Shown here piece after piece: positions 46,201 to 54,558 of a stretch of DNA of 64,000 bases. This DNA is from Vandammella animalimorsus (GTDB taxonomy: Bacteria; Pseudomonadota; Gammaproteobacteria; Burkholderiales; Burkholderiaceae_C), in NCBI RefSeq assembly GCF_002285265.1, contig NZ_NSJB01000004.1, positions 1-64,000 of the forward strand, given 5' to 3'. Position 1 is the stretch's first letter, and each line of letters starts with the position of its first letter. The notes beneath the pieces are model-generated. The model saw only the letters and a program-made list of their open reading frames with translations. It had not been told where the DNA came from and made no database searches. The position numbers and the translations under genes were made by a program.

Positions 46201-46778
46201 GCGGCCTGGGTCTGGGCCTGTCAATCTGCCAGCGCATCGCCCGGCTGCTGCAGCACCCGCTGCAAGCGCGCTCGACCCTGGGGCGCGGCAGCATGTTCGC
46301 CATCACCGTGCCGCTGGTCGGCGACGTTGCGGCCCAACGCGGCCTGGGCAACACGAGCGCAGCCCAGCGCAGCGCCAGGCCTGCCCTTGCCACGCCCTTC
46401 AACCCCTTGCAGGGCATGCAGGTGCTGTGCCTGGACAACAGCCCGGACATCCTGCAAGGCATGCAGGCCCTGCTGGGCCGCTGGGGCATTGCCGTGCACA
46501 CGGCGCTCAATCTGCAGCAGGCCCTGGACATTGCCGCAGGCACGGTGCTGGACTGTCTGTTGGTGGACTACCACCTGCACGAACGCCTTGATGGCCTGGC
46601 TGCGCTGCAGGCGCTGCACCAGGCCAGGCCCGGCACACCGGGGGCGCTGGTCACGGCCGATGGCAGTGACCAGCTCAAGGCCCGGGCCGCAGCCCATGGC
46701 GTGGTGGTGTTGAACAAGCCCATCAAGCCGGCCGCGCTGCGCGCCTTCTTGCTGGCGCAGCGCCGCACGGCTGGCTAA
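43221..46778 (+). CDS. SLC5-domain hybrid sensor histidine kinase, CrbS-like
   Basis: A 1185-residue protein. Residues 1-505 form a sodium/solute symporter-like block of about 13 helices (YCSSWTFYGAVGTAARHG, AFAAMLCLPRQFHVAVVECGD). A PAS-type sensor (ILLATLEHIDPGVSVVDAEMRLVAWNRRYQQLFNYP) and a coiled linker follow. The kinase has His819 in AISHDVLQPI, the N box LQNFAANALRYT and WDTGPGIPP. A C-terminal receiver has Asp1116 in LLVDYHLHE. CrbS of Vibrio and Pseudomonas has this plan and, with CrbR, controls acetyl-CoA synthetase and acetate use. The LuxR-type gene at 46960 is its natural partner. The start is the first Met before the first helix; no ribosome binding site is visible. Confidence 0.88.
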   Translation: MPAIWVILVSLLYAAMLFAVAWLGDRHASLTQRDGVRPVIYSLALAVYCSSWTFYGAVGTAARHGLGYLPIYLGPMLLFLLGWRMLERLALVAGQHNTVSIADFIASRFGRAPRLAALVALIALIAAVPYLALQYQAVVTSLGVLTGLDARGQRWGDPALYVAAIMALFAILFGTRQVDASEHRPGLMLAVALESVIKLLALLAVGVLALRWLGAQPHSAGQAIAQLIQRGPPTGFVAQTLLAFAAMLCLPRQFHVAVVECGDVADIRRARWLFGGYLLLISLMVLPIAAAGQALFHAAGAVTPDSFVLALPLSLGHEALALVAYIGGFSAATGMVIVVSVALSNMVSNDLVMPWLLRRQPQRLAAGADTAALVLWVRRAAIVLLALLAYGYSRGMDGRMPLASLGLMAFAAVAQFAPALVAGLYWPGASRRGVEAGLLAGFALWGYTLLLPSLAESGWLDTAWIEHGPWGQQWLRPHQLLGSSVGLVLGSADWDAITHGTFWSLLANAATLVLVSLRWRPSLTEQMQAQPFLAPQHAPRPGAGQAQPAADQPGAPLQASRLRVRDLQTVASRIVGQRTAERAFAEHARRHALTLSPELRADARWLRLTELLLAGAVGAASARLLLTRALQGSGMELAAIVSVLDEAGQELRFNRDILLATLEHIDPGVSVVDAEMRLVAWNRRYQQLFNYPAGMLYVGRSVADLIAHNLRHDPLGLAREPAQHLPIEEQVQKRIALMRQGRAYTLVRELRDGRFIEMRGHPLPNGGYVTSYSDISAFKHAERKLRDVNETLEQRVAQRSRELAAAHESRSRYLTAISHDVLQPIHATRLFASALREEAHPAQMRQLAGQIDAALGAAEDLLDGVLDISRLDAGALQPDIQAIDLHALLGALQQQYAPLAAKRQLQWRLRISARHGAPLWVRSDARLLRRVLQNFAANALRYTQHGGVLMTARPRGSALLLQVWDTGPGIPPAHLARIYDEFHRYQQVFDWDGRGLGLGLSICQRIARLLQHPLQARSTLGRGSMFAITVPLVGDVAAQRGLGNTSAAQRSARPALATPFNPLQGMQVLCLDNSPDILQGMQALLGRWGIAVHTALNLQQALDIAAGTVLDCLLVDYHLHERLDGLAALQALHQARPGTPGALVTADGSDQLKARAAAHGVVVLNKPIKPAALRAFLLAQRRTAG

Positions 46779-46940
46779 GAGCCTGTTCAAAATCTTTGCA
46801 CGGCGGTCAAGAGAGCGGATTTGGGCGCTCTGCTGCGTTGCAAAGCCTCGCCATAGCCCCAGCTATGGCTGCGTTTTGCGCCTTGCAGCCCACCCCAAAC
46901 CGCTTCTTGCCCACTCGCGCCGAGATTTTGAACAGGCTCT
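46778..46940. repeat. 163-bp MITE-like element with perfect 18-bp inverted ends
   Basis: AGAGCCTGTTCAAAATCT (46778-46795) and AGATTTTGAACAGGCTCT (46923-46940) are perfect inverted repeats. The interior holds CCATAGCCCCAGCTATGG and GCAAAGCC/GCGTTTTGC-type pairings, so the whole unit can fold. There is no reading frame of note. It begins on the last base of the kinase stop codon. Related copies lie at 36404 and 55271 (long) and 24427, 8240 and perhaps 26431 (short). Confidence 0.88.
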
Positions 46941-46959
46941 GAAAGCCCTGGCCTCTGGC

Positions 46960-47595
46960 TCAGCGCTCGCTCAGGCCCCAGCGCTGCGCCAAAGTCACGG
47001 CCTCGGTGCGGTTGCTGGCGCCGAGCTTGCGCAGAATCGCCGACATATGGGCTTTGACGGTGGCCTCCGACGTGCCCAACTCATGCGCAATCTGCTTGTT
47101 CAAGCGGCCAGCGGCGGCCATTTGCAAGACCTTGGTTTGCTGCGGCGTCAGCCCGGCCAGCGCGCTCGGGCCGGGCTGCGCCGCGCCGGGCGCGGCAGCT
47201 TGCAGCGCATCAGGCGGGAACCAGGGCTCGCCATCCAAAATGCCTTGCAGCGCCTGCGCCAGCGTGGCCGCATCGGTGGATTTGGGCAGATAGCCCAGCG
47301 CGCCCTGCTCCATGGCGCAGCGCATGGTTTGCGCGTCTTCATCGGCCGAAACCACCACCACCGGCAGCTGCGGATGGCGCAGGCGCAGCTGGCGCAGCGC
47401 CTCAAAGCCCTGCTGGCCGGGCATGCGCAAGTCCAATAGCAGCAGATCCGCATCGCCGTGCGCCTGGGTTAAGGCATAAAGCTGCTCGGCCGATTCCGCC
47501 TCATGGATGCGCGCCTGCGGCCAGATGCGCAGCACCGTGGTGCGCAGGGCGTCACGAAACAGCGGGTGGTCGTCGGCGATCAGCAGCGTGGGCAT
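46960..47595 (-). CDS. LuxR/NarL-family response regulator, CrbR-like
   Basis: A 211-residue regulator. The receiver (1-120) has DDHPLFRDAL and phosphoacceptor Asp55 in LLLLDLRMPG. The LuxR helix-turn-helix (about 145-205) has LTPQQTKVLQMAAAGRLNKQIAHELGTSEATVKAHMSAILRKLG. It is convergent with the SLC5 hybrid kinase, from which it is separated only by the repeat element, and matches the CrbR/AgmR type. Expected targets are acs-like genes, none of which lie in the window. Confidence 0.88.
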   Translation of the reverse strand: MPTLLIADDHPLFRDALRTTVLRIWPQARIHEAESAEQLYALTQAHGDADLLLLDLRMPGQQGFEALRQLRLRHPQLPVVVVSADEDAQTMRCAMEQGALGYLPKSTDAATLAQALQGILDGEPWFPPDALQAAAPGAAQPGPSALAGLTPQQTKVLQMAAAGRLNKQIAHELGTSEATVKAHMSAILRKLGASNRTEAVTLAQRWGLSER

Positions 47596-47692
47596 GGGCA
47601 GTCAAGGGGCGTGCATGGTGCCGATCATGATAGAGCGCTTGGCACTGCAGCGGCCTGGGGGCTTTCCCTGCGCAGGGCCCGGCGCGCGATGC

Positions 47693-49051
47693 TCACGACA
47701 CGGCGCCGAACAGGTCGTTGAGCGCTTCGGTCATCGACGGATGGGTGTAGATGGCGTCGCGCAGCGCGGTGTAGGGCAGCCCGGCATTGACGGCCATTTG
47801 CACGATGTTGATGACTTCGTGCGCCTCGGGGCACAGCAAGGTGCAGCCCAGCACGCGGCCGCTGCCTTCTTCGACCAGGGCTTTGAGAAAGCCCTCGGTC
47901 TGCCCCAGGATGCGGGCCTTGGGCACGGCCGCAGCGGGCAGCTTGACGAGCTGGAACTTCAAGCCCTGCTGGCGGGCCTCGCGCTCGCGCAAGCCGATGT
48001 GCGCCAGCGGCGGCGAGGTGAAAACACACGTGGCCCATTGCTTGCGCTGCGCGCGCGAGTGGTAGCTGCCGCCGTCGAGCTGGCCGAGCACGATGCGCTG
48101 GTCATCCAGCGAGATGAAGGTGAACTGCGGGCCGCCGTTGATATCGCCCAGCGCCCAGATGTGCGGGTGGCTGGCCTGCAATTGCTCGTTGACCTGGATG
48201 AAGCCGCGCTCGTCGGTGGCGATGCCGGCGGCGGGCAAATCCAGATCCGCAGCGGTCGAGGCGCGGCCCGTGGCCAGCAGCACGGCCTGGGCCTGCAGCG
48301 ATTGCTCGGCCCCGTCCTGGCCCTGCCGGTAATGCAGGCGCACGCCACCATCCCCGCCAGCCTGCTCATCCTGCACGCGCAGCACGCGCGCGCCGGTGAG
48401 GATGCGCACGCCGCGCTGTTCGAGCTGGGTGCGCAGGGCGGCGGCCACGTCCTCGTCCTCGCGCGGCAAAAAGGTTTCGGCCCCCTCCAGCAGCGTGACC
48501 TGGCTGCCGAACTGCGCCAGCATGCTGGCAAATTCGACGCCAATGAAGCCACCTCCGACGATGGCCAGGCTGGCCGGGCGCTCGGGCAGCTCCATCAGCG
48601 TGGTGCTGGTGTAGCAGCGCTGCGACTGCGCCAGCCCTTCGATGGGCGGCAGCGCCGGCACAGTGCCAGTGTTGATGTAGATGCGCTCGGCGCGCACCTG
48701 GGTCTGGCCGCCATCGGCCAGCTGCACCGCCACGGTATGCGGGTCGATGAAACGGGCCTGGCCGGTCAGCAGCGTCAAGCTGGGGTGGCGCGTGAGCGCC
48801 TCCTGGTTCTTGGCGCGCAGCGCGCCCACCAGCTCCTGCTTGGTGGCCAGCGCCTGGGCGTAGGGGTGGCCCAGCTCGGCGCCGTGGATCAGCGTCTTGG
48901 TGGGGATACAGGCCACGTTGATGCAGGTGCCGCCATACATGGCGGCGCTGCGCTCGACCAGCACGACCGACTCGCCGCGCGCGGCCAGCTTGCCCGCCAG
49001 GGTCTTGCCGCCCTTGCCAAAGCCGATGACCAGGTGTTGGGTGTGTTGCAT
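47693..49051 (-). CDS. rclA: RclA-like flavoprotein disulfide reductase
   Basis: A pyridine-nucleotide disulfide oxidoreductase of 452 residues. E. coli RclA protects against reactive chlorine and acts as a copper(II) reductase. Visible are the FAD motif VIGFGKGGKTLA, the redox Cys pair in YGGTCINVACIPTKTLIH, the NAD(P)H motif IVGGGFIGVEFASM, ALGDINGGPQFTFISLDD and the C-terminal HEVINIVQMAVNAGLPYTALRDAIYTHPSMTEALNDLF, the last almost word-for-word RclA. The start at 49051 aligns with E. coli RclA. An in-frame ATG at 49078 overlaps the fumarase stop by one base and would add nine residues. No RclR or RclB/C neighbours. Confidence 0.87.
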   Translation of the reverse strand: MQHTQHLVIGFGKGGKTLAGKLAARGESVVLVERSAAMYGGTCINVACIPTKTLIHGAELGHPYAQALATKQELVGALRAKNQEALTRHPSLTLLTGQARFIDPHTVAVQLADGGQTQVRAERIYINTGTVPALPPIEGLAQSQRCYTSTTLMELPERPASLAIVGGGFIGVEFASMLAQFGSQVTLLEGAETFLPREDEDVAAALRTQLEQRGVRILTGARVLRVQDEQAGGDGGVRLHYRQGQDGAEQSLQAQAVLLATGRASTAADLDLPAAGIATDERGFIQVNEQLQASHPHIWALGDINGGPQFTFISLDDQRIVLGQLDGGSYHSRAQRKQWATCVFTSPPLAHIGLREREARQQGLKFQLVKLPAAAVPKARILGQTEGFLKALVEEGSGRVLGCTLLCPEAHEVINIVQMAVNAGLPYTALRDAIYTHPSMTEALNDLFGAVS

Positions 49052-49077
49052 GTGTGGGTCTTTCATGAAATGGGCCA

Positions 49078-50628
49078 TCAGCCCGCCGTGACGGCCAGGC
49101 CCTTGAACTCGCCGCTGGCGATGCGTTTTTGCCATTCGGCCGGGCCGGTGATGTGGGCGCTGGTGCCGCCGGCGTCCACGGCCACGGTCACGGGCATGTC
49201 CACCACGTCGAATTCGTAGATGGCTTCCATGCCCAGGTCCTCGAAGCCCACGACCTTGGCGGTCTTGATGGCCTTGCTGACCAGGTAGGCCGCGCCGCCC
49301 ACGGCCATGAGGTAGGCGCTTTGGTGCTTTTTGATGGCCTCGATGGCGGCCGGGCCGCGCTCGGCCTTGCCGATCATGGCGATCAGGCCGGTTTGCGCCA
49401 GCATCATCTCGGTGAACTTGTCCATGCGCGTGGCCGTGGTGGGGCCGGCGGGGCCGACGGCCTCATCGCCCACGGGATCGACCGGGCCGACGTAGTAGAT
49501 GACGCGGTTGGTGAAGTCCACCGGCAGCGGCTCGCCCTTGGCCAGCATGTCCTGGATGCGCTTGTGCGCGGCGTCGCGGCCGGTGAGCATCTTGCCGCTG
49601 AGCAGCAGGGTTTGGCCGGGCTTCCAGCTAGCGACTTGTTCTTTGGTGAGGGTGTTGAGGTCCACGCGCTGGCTTTGCTCGGTGTTGGGCTGCCAGTCCA
49701 GCTTGGGCCACAGGTCGATGGAGGGCGGCTCCAGATGCACGGGGCCAGAGCCGTCGAGCACGAAGTGCGCATGGCGCGTGGCGGCGCAGTTGGGGATCAT
49801 GGCCACGGGCTTGCTGGCCGCATGCGTGGGGTACATGGCGATCTTCACGTCCAGCACGGTGGTCAGCCCGCCCAGGCCCTGCGCGCCAATGCCCAGGGCG
49901 TTGACTTTTTCGTACAGCTCCAGGCGCAGCTCCTCGACCTGGGTGAGCTTCTCGCCACGCGCGGCCTTGGCCTGCAGCTCGTACATGTTCAGGTCTTCCA
50001 TCAGGCTTTGCTTGGCCAGCAGCACGGCTTTTTCGGCCGTGCCGCCAATGCCGATGCCCAGCATGCCCGGCGGGCACCAGCCCGCGCCCATGGTGGGCAC
50101 GGTTTTGAGCACCCAGTCCACCAGCGAGTCGCTGGGGTTGAGCATGACCATCTTGCTCTTGTTCTCGCTGCCGCCGCCCTTGGCCGCCACCGTGACATCC
50201 ACTGTGTTGCCGGGCACGATCTCGGTGACGATGACGGCCGGCGTGTTGTCGCGCGTGTTCTTGCGCGCGAAGTGCGGGTCGGCCACGACGGAGGCGCGCA
50301 GCGTGTTGTCCGGGTGGTTGTAGCCGCGGCGCACGCCTTCGTTGATGGCGTCTTCCAGGCTGCCGGTAAAGCCTGCCCAGCGCACGTCCATGCCCACTTT
50401 CAGAAAGACGTTGACGATGCCCGTGTCCTGGCAGATGGGCCGGTGGCCAAAGGCGGCCATCTTGCTGTTGGTGAGGATTTGCGCCATCGCATCCTTGGCG
50501 GCGGGCGATTGCTCGCGCTCGTAGGCGCGCGCCAGGTGCTGGATGTAGTCGGCCGGGTGGTAGTAGCTGATGTATTGCAGCGCGGCGCTGATCGACTCGA
50601 TCAGCTCGTCTTGGGTGATGGTGGTCAT
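49078..50628 (-). CDS. Class I fumarate hydratase
   Basis: A 516-residue [4Fe-4S] enzyme interconverting fumarate and malate in the citric acid cycle. Cluster cysteines are seen in GHRPICQDTG (Cys66), GAGWCPPGML and IPNCAATRHAHF. The N-terminal (alpha-like) and C-terminal (beta-like, GDEAVGPAGPTTATRMDKF) parts are fused as in FumA. The ATG opens MTTITQDELIESI after a GGGATG-poor leader. The stop overlaps an in-frame start of the RclA gene, so the oxidant-sensitive enzyme and the oxidant-defence reductase are probably cotranscribed. Confidence 0.95.
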   Translation of the reverse strand: MTTITQDELIESISAALQYISYYHPADYIQHLARAYEREQSPAAKDAMAQILTNSKMAAFGHRPICQDTGIVNVFLKVGMDVRWAGFTGSLEDAINEGVRRGYNHPDNTLRASVVADPHFARKNTRDNTPAVIVTEIVPGNTVDVTVAAKGGGSENKSKMVMLNPSDSLVDWVLKTVPTMGAGWCPPGMLGIGIGGTAEKAVLLAKQSLMEDLNMYELQAKAARGEKLTQVEELRLELYEKVNALGIGAQGLGGLTTVLDVKIAMYPTHAASKPVAMIPNCAATRHAHFVLDGSGPVHLEPPSIDLWPKLDWQPNTEQSQRVDLNTLTKEQVASWKPGQTLLLSGKMLTGRDAAHKRIQDMLAKGEPLPVDFTNRVIYYVGPVDPVGDEAVGPAGPTTATRMDKFTEMMLAQTGLIAMIGKAERGPAAIEAIKKHQSAYLMAVGGAAYLVSKAIKTAKVVGFEDLGMEAIYEFDVVDMPVTVAVDAGGTSAHITGPAEWQKRIASGEFKGLAVTAG

Positions 50629-50739
50629 GGCGTGGGGATGATGGTGAAGGTGCCGCAGGCGCGGCCCTTCTGTTGTTGGAATCGGGGCGGCAATTATCGC
50701 CGCTGCGCCCCGCCCCCTGCTGCCGCCCTCGGCCCAGCC

Positions 50740-51480
50740 TCAAGCGCCTTGCACTTCGGCCAATCGCCCGGCCTCGATGCGCACGCGCATGTCGCAGCGC
50801 GCGGCCAGCTCCCGGTCGTGCGTGACCATGACCAGGGTCGTGCCGCGCTCCTGATTGAGTTGCAGCATCAGCTCCATCACCGCCTGGCCGGTGGCGAAGT
50901 CCAGGCTGCCCGTGGGCTCATCGGCAAACAGCACCTGCGGCTGCACGACGAAGGCGCGCGCCAGCGCCACGCGCTGCTGCTCGCCGCCGGAGAGCACCTT
51001 GGGGTAATGCCCCAGGCGCTGGCCCAGGCCGACGCGCTCGAGCATCTGCGCCGCCAACTGGCGCGCGCCGCGCTGCCCGGCCAGCTCCAGCGGCAGCATG
51101 ACGTTCTCCAGCGCGGTGAGGCTGCCCAGCAGCTGAAAGTTCTGGAACACAAAGCCGGTCTTGCGCGCGCGCAGCGCGGCGCGGGCATCCTCATCCAGGG
51201 CAAAAATGTCCTGCCCATCGAGCCAGACGCTGCCGCGGCTGGGCGTGTCCAGCCCGGCCAGGATCGACAGCAGCGTGCTCTTGCCCGAGCCGGACGCGCC
51301 CACAATGGCCACGCTCTTGCGCGCCGGGATGCGCAGCCCGATGCCTTGCAGGATGTGCAGCGTGCCGCTGGAGTCCTGCACGGTCTTGTCCAGATGTTCC
51401 ACCATAATCATCGGCACGGTCGCCGCCGGCCCTGCCGCCACTGCGGGGGGCGCTGCGGCGCTGGTTTCTTCGGAGTTCAT
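50740..51480 (-). CDS. ybbA: ABC transporter ATP-binding protein, YbbA/LolD-like
   Basis: A 246-residue ATPase with Walker [33 protein letters not shown] (typical of the MacB/LolD group), signature [15 protein letters not shown] and Walker [13 protein letters not shown]. The N-terminal 25 residues are Ala/Pro-rich. It is divergent from a TesA esterase gene, exactly as ybbA and tesA are in E. coli, which supports YbbA. The partner permease (YbbP) is not next to it: upstream on this strand is the fumarase gene. An ATG four codons upstream (51492) is an alternative start. Confidence 0.85.
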   Translation of the reverse strand: MNSEETSAAAPPAVAAGPAATVPMIMVEHLDKTVQDSSGTLHILQGIGLRIPARKSVAIVGASGSGKSTLLSILAGLDTPSRGSVWLDGQDIFALDEDARAALRARKTGFVFQNFQLLGSLTALENVMLPLELAGQRGARQLAAQMLERVGLGQRLGHYPKVLSGGEQQRVALARAFVVQPQVLFADEPTGSLDFATGQAVMELMLQLNQERGTTLVMVTHDRELAARCDMRVRIEAGRLAEVQGA

Positions 51481-51498
51481 GAGGCAATGCATAGGGAA

Positions 51499-52323
51499 AT
51501 GCTGAATCGGTTGGGGCGCTGGGCCATGGCGGGGCGGGGCCGCGCCGCCCAAGGGCTGGGCGCGTGGTTGCGCTGCGCGGGCGCATGGTTTTGGCCTCTG
51601 CCCTGGCCTGGCAGCGCGCAGCGGCATGACTGTAGCGCCAAGCCGGGGGCGCCGGCCCCAGCGCGGGGGCGCAGGCTGCTGGCGCTGCTGGCGGCGCTGG
51701 CGCTGCTGCCCGGCCCGCTGACCGCACAGGAGGGGCCGGCCGCCAGCGCCGCGCCGCAGCCAATACGGCTGCTGGTCGTGGGCGATTCCATCAGCGCCGA
51801 GTACGGCCTGGCGCGCGGCCAGGGCTGGGTGCAGCTGCTCAGCGCCCGGCTGGCGCAGCGCCAGCCGCCCATCGAGGTCATCAACGCCAGCATCAGCGGC
51901 GAAACCACTGCCGGCGGCCGCGCGCGGCTGGCGGCGCTGCTGCAGGCGCATGCGCCGCAGTACCTGCTCATCGCCCTGGGCGGCAACGATGCGCTGCGCG
52001 GCCTGCCGCTGCAGAGCACGCGCGAGAACCTGACGGCCATGCTCGATGCCGCGCGCCAGGCCCAGGCGCGCGCGCTGCTGGTGGGCATTCAGGTGCCGCC
52101 CAACTACGGCGCGCGCTACAGCCAGGAGCTGGAGACGATGTTCGGCGAGCTGGGCAAGGCCCATGCCGTGCCGCTGGTGCCCTTCATGCTGCAGGCCATT
52201 GCCGAGCCGGCCGACCTGGAAAAATACTTCCAGGCCGACCGCATCCACCCCAACGCCGCCGCGCAGCCGCTGATCCTGCAAACCATCTGGCCCGCGCTGC
52301 AAAGCCTGCTGCCGCCGCAATGA
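51499..52323 (+). CDS. tesA: GDSL esterase / acyl-CoA thioesterase I, TesA-like
   Basis: A periplasmic SGNH hydrolase. Block I VVGDSISAEYGLARGQGW (Ser nucleophile), block II NASISGETTAGG, block III LIALGGNDALRG and block V ADRIHPNAAAQ (catalytic Asp/His) are all present. The hydrophobic signal segment (LLALLAALALLPGPLTAQ) starts only about 50-60 residues after the ATG chosen. Alternative ATGs are 51487 and 51526, and the true start is unsure. The stop overlaps the ATG of the pabB-pabC gene by four bases. Typical length of the mature enzyme, about 185 residues, is preserved. Confidence 0.85.
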   Translation: MLNRLGRWAMAGRGRAAQGLGAWLRCAGAWFWPLPWPGSAQRHDCSAKPGAPAPARGRRLLALLAALALLPGPLTAQEGPAASAAPQPIRLLVVGDSISAEYGLARGQGWVQLLSARLAQRQPPIEVINASISGETTAGGRARLAALLQAHAPQYLLIALGGNDALRGLPLQSTRENLTAMLDAARQAQARALLVGIQVPPNYGARYSQELETMFGELGKAHAVPLVPFMLQAIAEPADLEKYFQADRIHPNAAAQPLILQTIWPALQSLLPPQ

Positions 52324-54461
52324 GCCCCGCCGCCTTTGCGCTGCTGGACGATTGCCAGGCCCACCCCGGCCAGCCCAGCAGCCGCCTCTACCAACACTGG
52401 CACAGCCGCCTGATCTGCACCGATGCCGCCACGCTCGATGCCTGGGAGCAGCAGCTGCACCAGGCCCTGGCCGCGGACCTGCACGCCATCGTGCTGGCCG
52501 ACTACGAATGGGGCCTGCAGCTGCAGGGCCTGCCGCACACCCCGCCCGAGGGCGCGCCAGCGCCCAGCCTGCGCGCCGAGCTGTTTGGCCACATGCAGCG
52601 GCTGGACAGGCAGCAGGTCGATGCCTGGCTGGCGGCCCAATGCCGCAGCCACGCCCAGCGCACTGACCAGGTCAGCGCCCAGGCGCCCGGCACTCCCGGC
52701 GAGCCCGACGCCGGCCTGCTGGCCTGGCACGCCAGCCTGGACGCCCAGGCCTTCGCGCAGCGCATCGCCCGCATCCACCAGGCCATTGCCCGCGGCGACA
52801 CCTACCAGATCAACTTCACCTTTGCGCTGCACGGGCGCAGCTGGGGCCAGCCGCTGGCCTTGTACCAGCGGCTGCGCGCGCGCCAGCCCTCGCGCTACGG
52901 CGCCTTGCTGCATCTGCCCGCCGATGGCCCTGGCAACGCCAATGACGTCAATGACGTCAATGACGCCGATGACGCCCAGGCGCCTGGGCAATGGGTGCTG
53001 TCGCTCTCGCCCGAGCTGTTCCTGCGCTGCCAGGGCGGCCACATCCAGGCCCAGCCCATGAAGGGCACGGCCGCCGCCCCGGCGGGCGATGATCCTGCGC
53101 AGCTGCAGGCCGCTGCCCAGCGGCTGAGCCAGGACGCCAAGAGCCGCGCCGAGAACATCATGATCGTGGACCTGCTGCGCAACGACCTGGGCCGCATCGC
53201 CCAGACCGGCAGCGTGCAGGTGCCGGCGCTGTTCGAGGTGCAGCGCAACGGCCGCGTGCTGGGCATGACCAGCACCGTCAGCGCCCGGCTGCGCCGCGGC
53301 GTGGGCCTGGCGCAGGTGCTGCGCGCCAGCTTTCCCTGCGGCTCCATCACCGGCGCGCCCAAGCGCAAGGCCATGCAGTACATCGACGAGCTGGAACGCA
53401 CCAGCCCGCCCACGCCGCGCGGCCTGTACACCGGCGCGCTGGGCTGGGTCGAGCGCCCGGCCCAGGCCGCGCCCGACGCCAACGCCAACGCCAACGCCAA
53501 CGCCAACGCCAACGCCAACGCCAACGCAGGCGAAGGCACAGGCGCAGAACAGAGCCAGAGCGATGCGCCGGCGCTGGACTTCTGCCTGTCCATTCCCATC
53601 CGCACCTTGCTACTGCACGGCCCTGCCGGCACAGGCCCGGCCCTGCCCAGCCACCATGCGCGGCTGCACGTGGGCGCGGGCATCGTCTGGGACAGCCAGG
53701 CCGAACAGGAATGGCAGGAGTGCCAGCTCAAGGCCGGCTTTGCCGTGCAGGACATGGCCGGCCTGGCCCTGTTCGAGACCATGCTGCTGCCCGCCCGCGC
53801 CAGCCTGCCCCAGCACTGGGCGCTGCACTGCGCGCGCCTGCAGCGCAGCGCCCAGGCCCTGGGCTTTGCCAGCGATGCGCCAGGCTGGCAGGCGCGGCTG
53901 CAGGCCTACATCGCGCAGCAGCGCCCCGGCGCCGCGCCCGGCCCCTGGCGGCTGCGCCTGACGCTGCACCAGGGCGGGCAGCTGGACATCGAGCACACCG
54001 TGCTGGCCGGGCCCGAGGCCCAGCTGGCCCAGCCCGTGGGCTTGCTGCTCAGCCCCCAGCACAGCCGCGTGCCGACCTGGCTGCGCCAGCACAAGACCAC
54101 GCTGCGCCAGGATTACGACGCTGCGCTGCGCCAGGCCATGGCCCAGGGCGCGTTCGACTGCCTGTTCTTCAACGAACAAGGCCTGCTGACCGAGGGCGCG
54201 CGCAGCAACGTCTTCGTGCAGCTGGACGACGCCCCTGATGCGCCCTGGCTGACGCCGCCCGTCAGCGATGGCCTGCTGCCCGGCATCCAACGCCAGCTGC
54301 TGCTCAACAGCCCCGAATGGCATTGCCAGGAGCGCAGCATCCACCGCCAGGAGCTGCTGGCGGCCAAGCGGGTGATGGTGTGCAATGCGCTGCGCGGCAT
54401 CCTGCAGGCCCAGGTGCTGCCGCCGCAGGGCGCAGCGCCCGCGCAACAGACCTCGGGCTGA
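52320..54461 (+). CDS. pabB: Fused aminodeoxychorismate synthase component I / aminodeoxychorismate lyase
   Basis: A 713-residue fusion for p-aminobenzoate (folate) synthesis. The PabB half (1-475) has GDTYQINFTF, PMKGTAAAP, KSRAENIMIVDLLRNDLGRIA, SFPCGSITGAPKRKAMQYIDELE and GAGIVWDSQAEQEWQEC. The PabC half (about 480-700) is a PLP fold-IV lyase with LFETMLLP, LRQHKTTLRQDYDAAL (catalytic Lys) and FNEQGLLTEGARSNVF. A loop in the PabB half (residues 387-402), between YTGALGWVERP and LDFCLSIPIRTL, is enlarged by an Ala-Asn repeat. A second small repeat, NDVNDVNDADD, lies near residue 207. The glutaminase PabA is encoded at 63008. Confidence 0.94.
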   Translation: MSPAAFALLDDCQAHPGQPSSRLYQHWHSRLICTDAATLDAWEQQLHQALAADLHAIVLADYEWGLQLQGLPHTPPEGAPAPSLRAELFGHMQRLDRQQVDAWLAAQCRSHAQRTDQVSAQAPGTPGEPDAGLLAWHASLDAQAFAQRIARIHQAIARGDTYQINFTFALHGRSWGQPLALYQRLRARQPSRYGALLHLPADGPGNANDVNDVNDADDAQAPGQWVLSLSPELFLRCQGGHIQAQPMKGTAAAPAGDDPAQLQAAAQRLSQDAKSRAENIMIVDLLRNDLGRIAQTGSVQVPALFEVQRNGRVLGMTSTVSARLRRGVGLAQVLRASFPCGSITGAPKRKAMQYIDELERTSPPTPRGLYTGALGWVERPAQAAPDANANANANANANANANAGEGTGAEQSQSDAPALDFCLSIPIRTLLLHGPAGTGPALPSHHARLHVGAGIVWDSQAEQEWQECQLKAGFAVQDMAGLALFETMLLPARASLPQHWALHCARLQRSAQALGFASDAPGWQARLQAYIAQQRPGAAPGPWRLRLTLHQGGQLDIEHTVLAGPEAQLAQPVGLLLSPQHSRVPTWLRQHKTTLRQDYDAALRQAMAQGAFDCLFFNEQGLLTEGARSNVFVQLDDAPDAPWLTPPVSDGLLPGIQRQLLLNSPEWHCQERSIHRQELLAAKRVMVCNALRGILQAQVLPPQGAAPAQQTSG
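53478..53525 (+). repeat. Hexanucleotide microsatellite (GCCAAC)x8 inside pabB
   Basis: Eight perfect copies of GCCAAC encode (Ala-Asn)8 in a surface loop of the PabB half. Six-base units keep the frame, so slippage would change loop length without inactivating the gene. Perfect identity of all copies suggests recent expansion. Confidence 0.9.
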
Positions 54462-54558
54462 AGAGCCGGGGCACTCACAAATCAATTGCATGTTGATACA
54501 CTCATTGCGCCAGCGCGCATGGCGCTGCCCGTCCACACATTCCCGGGAGGAGATCCGC

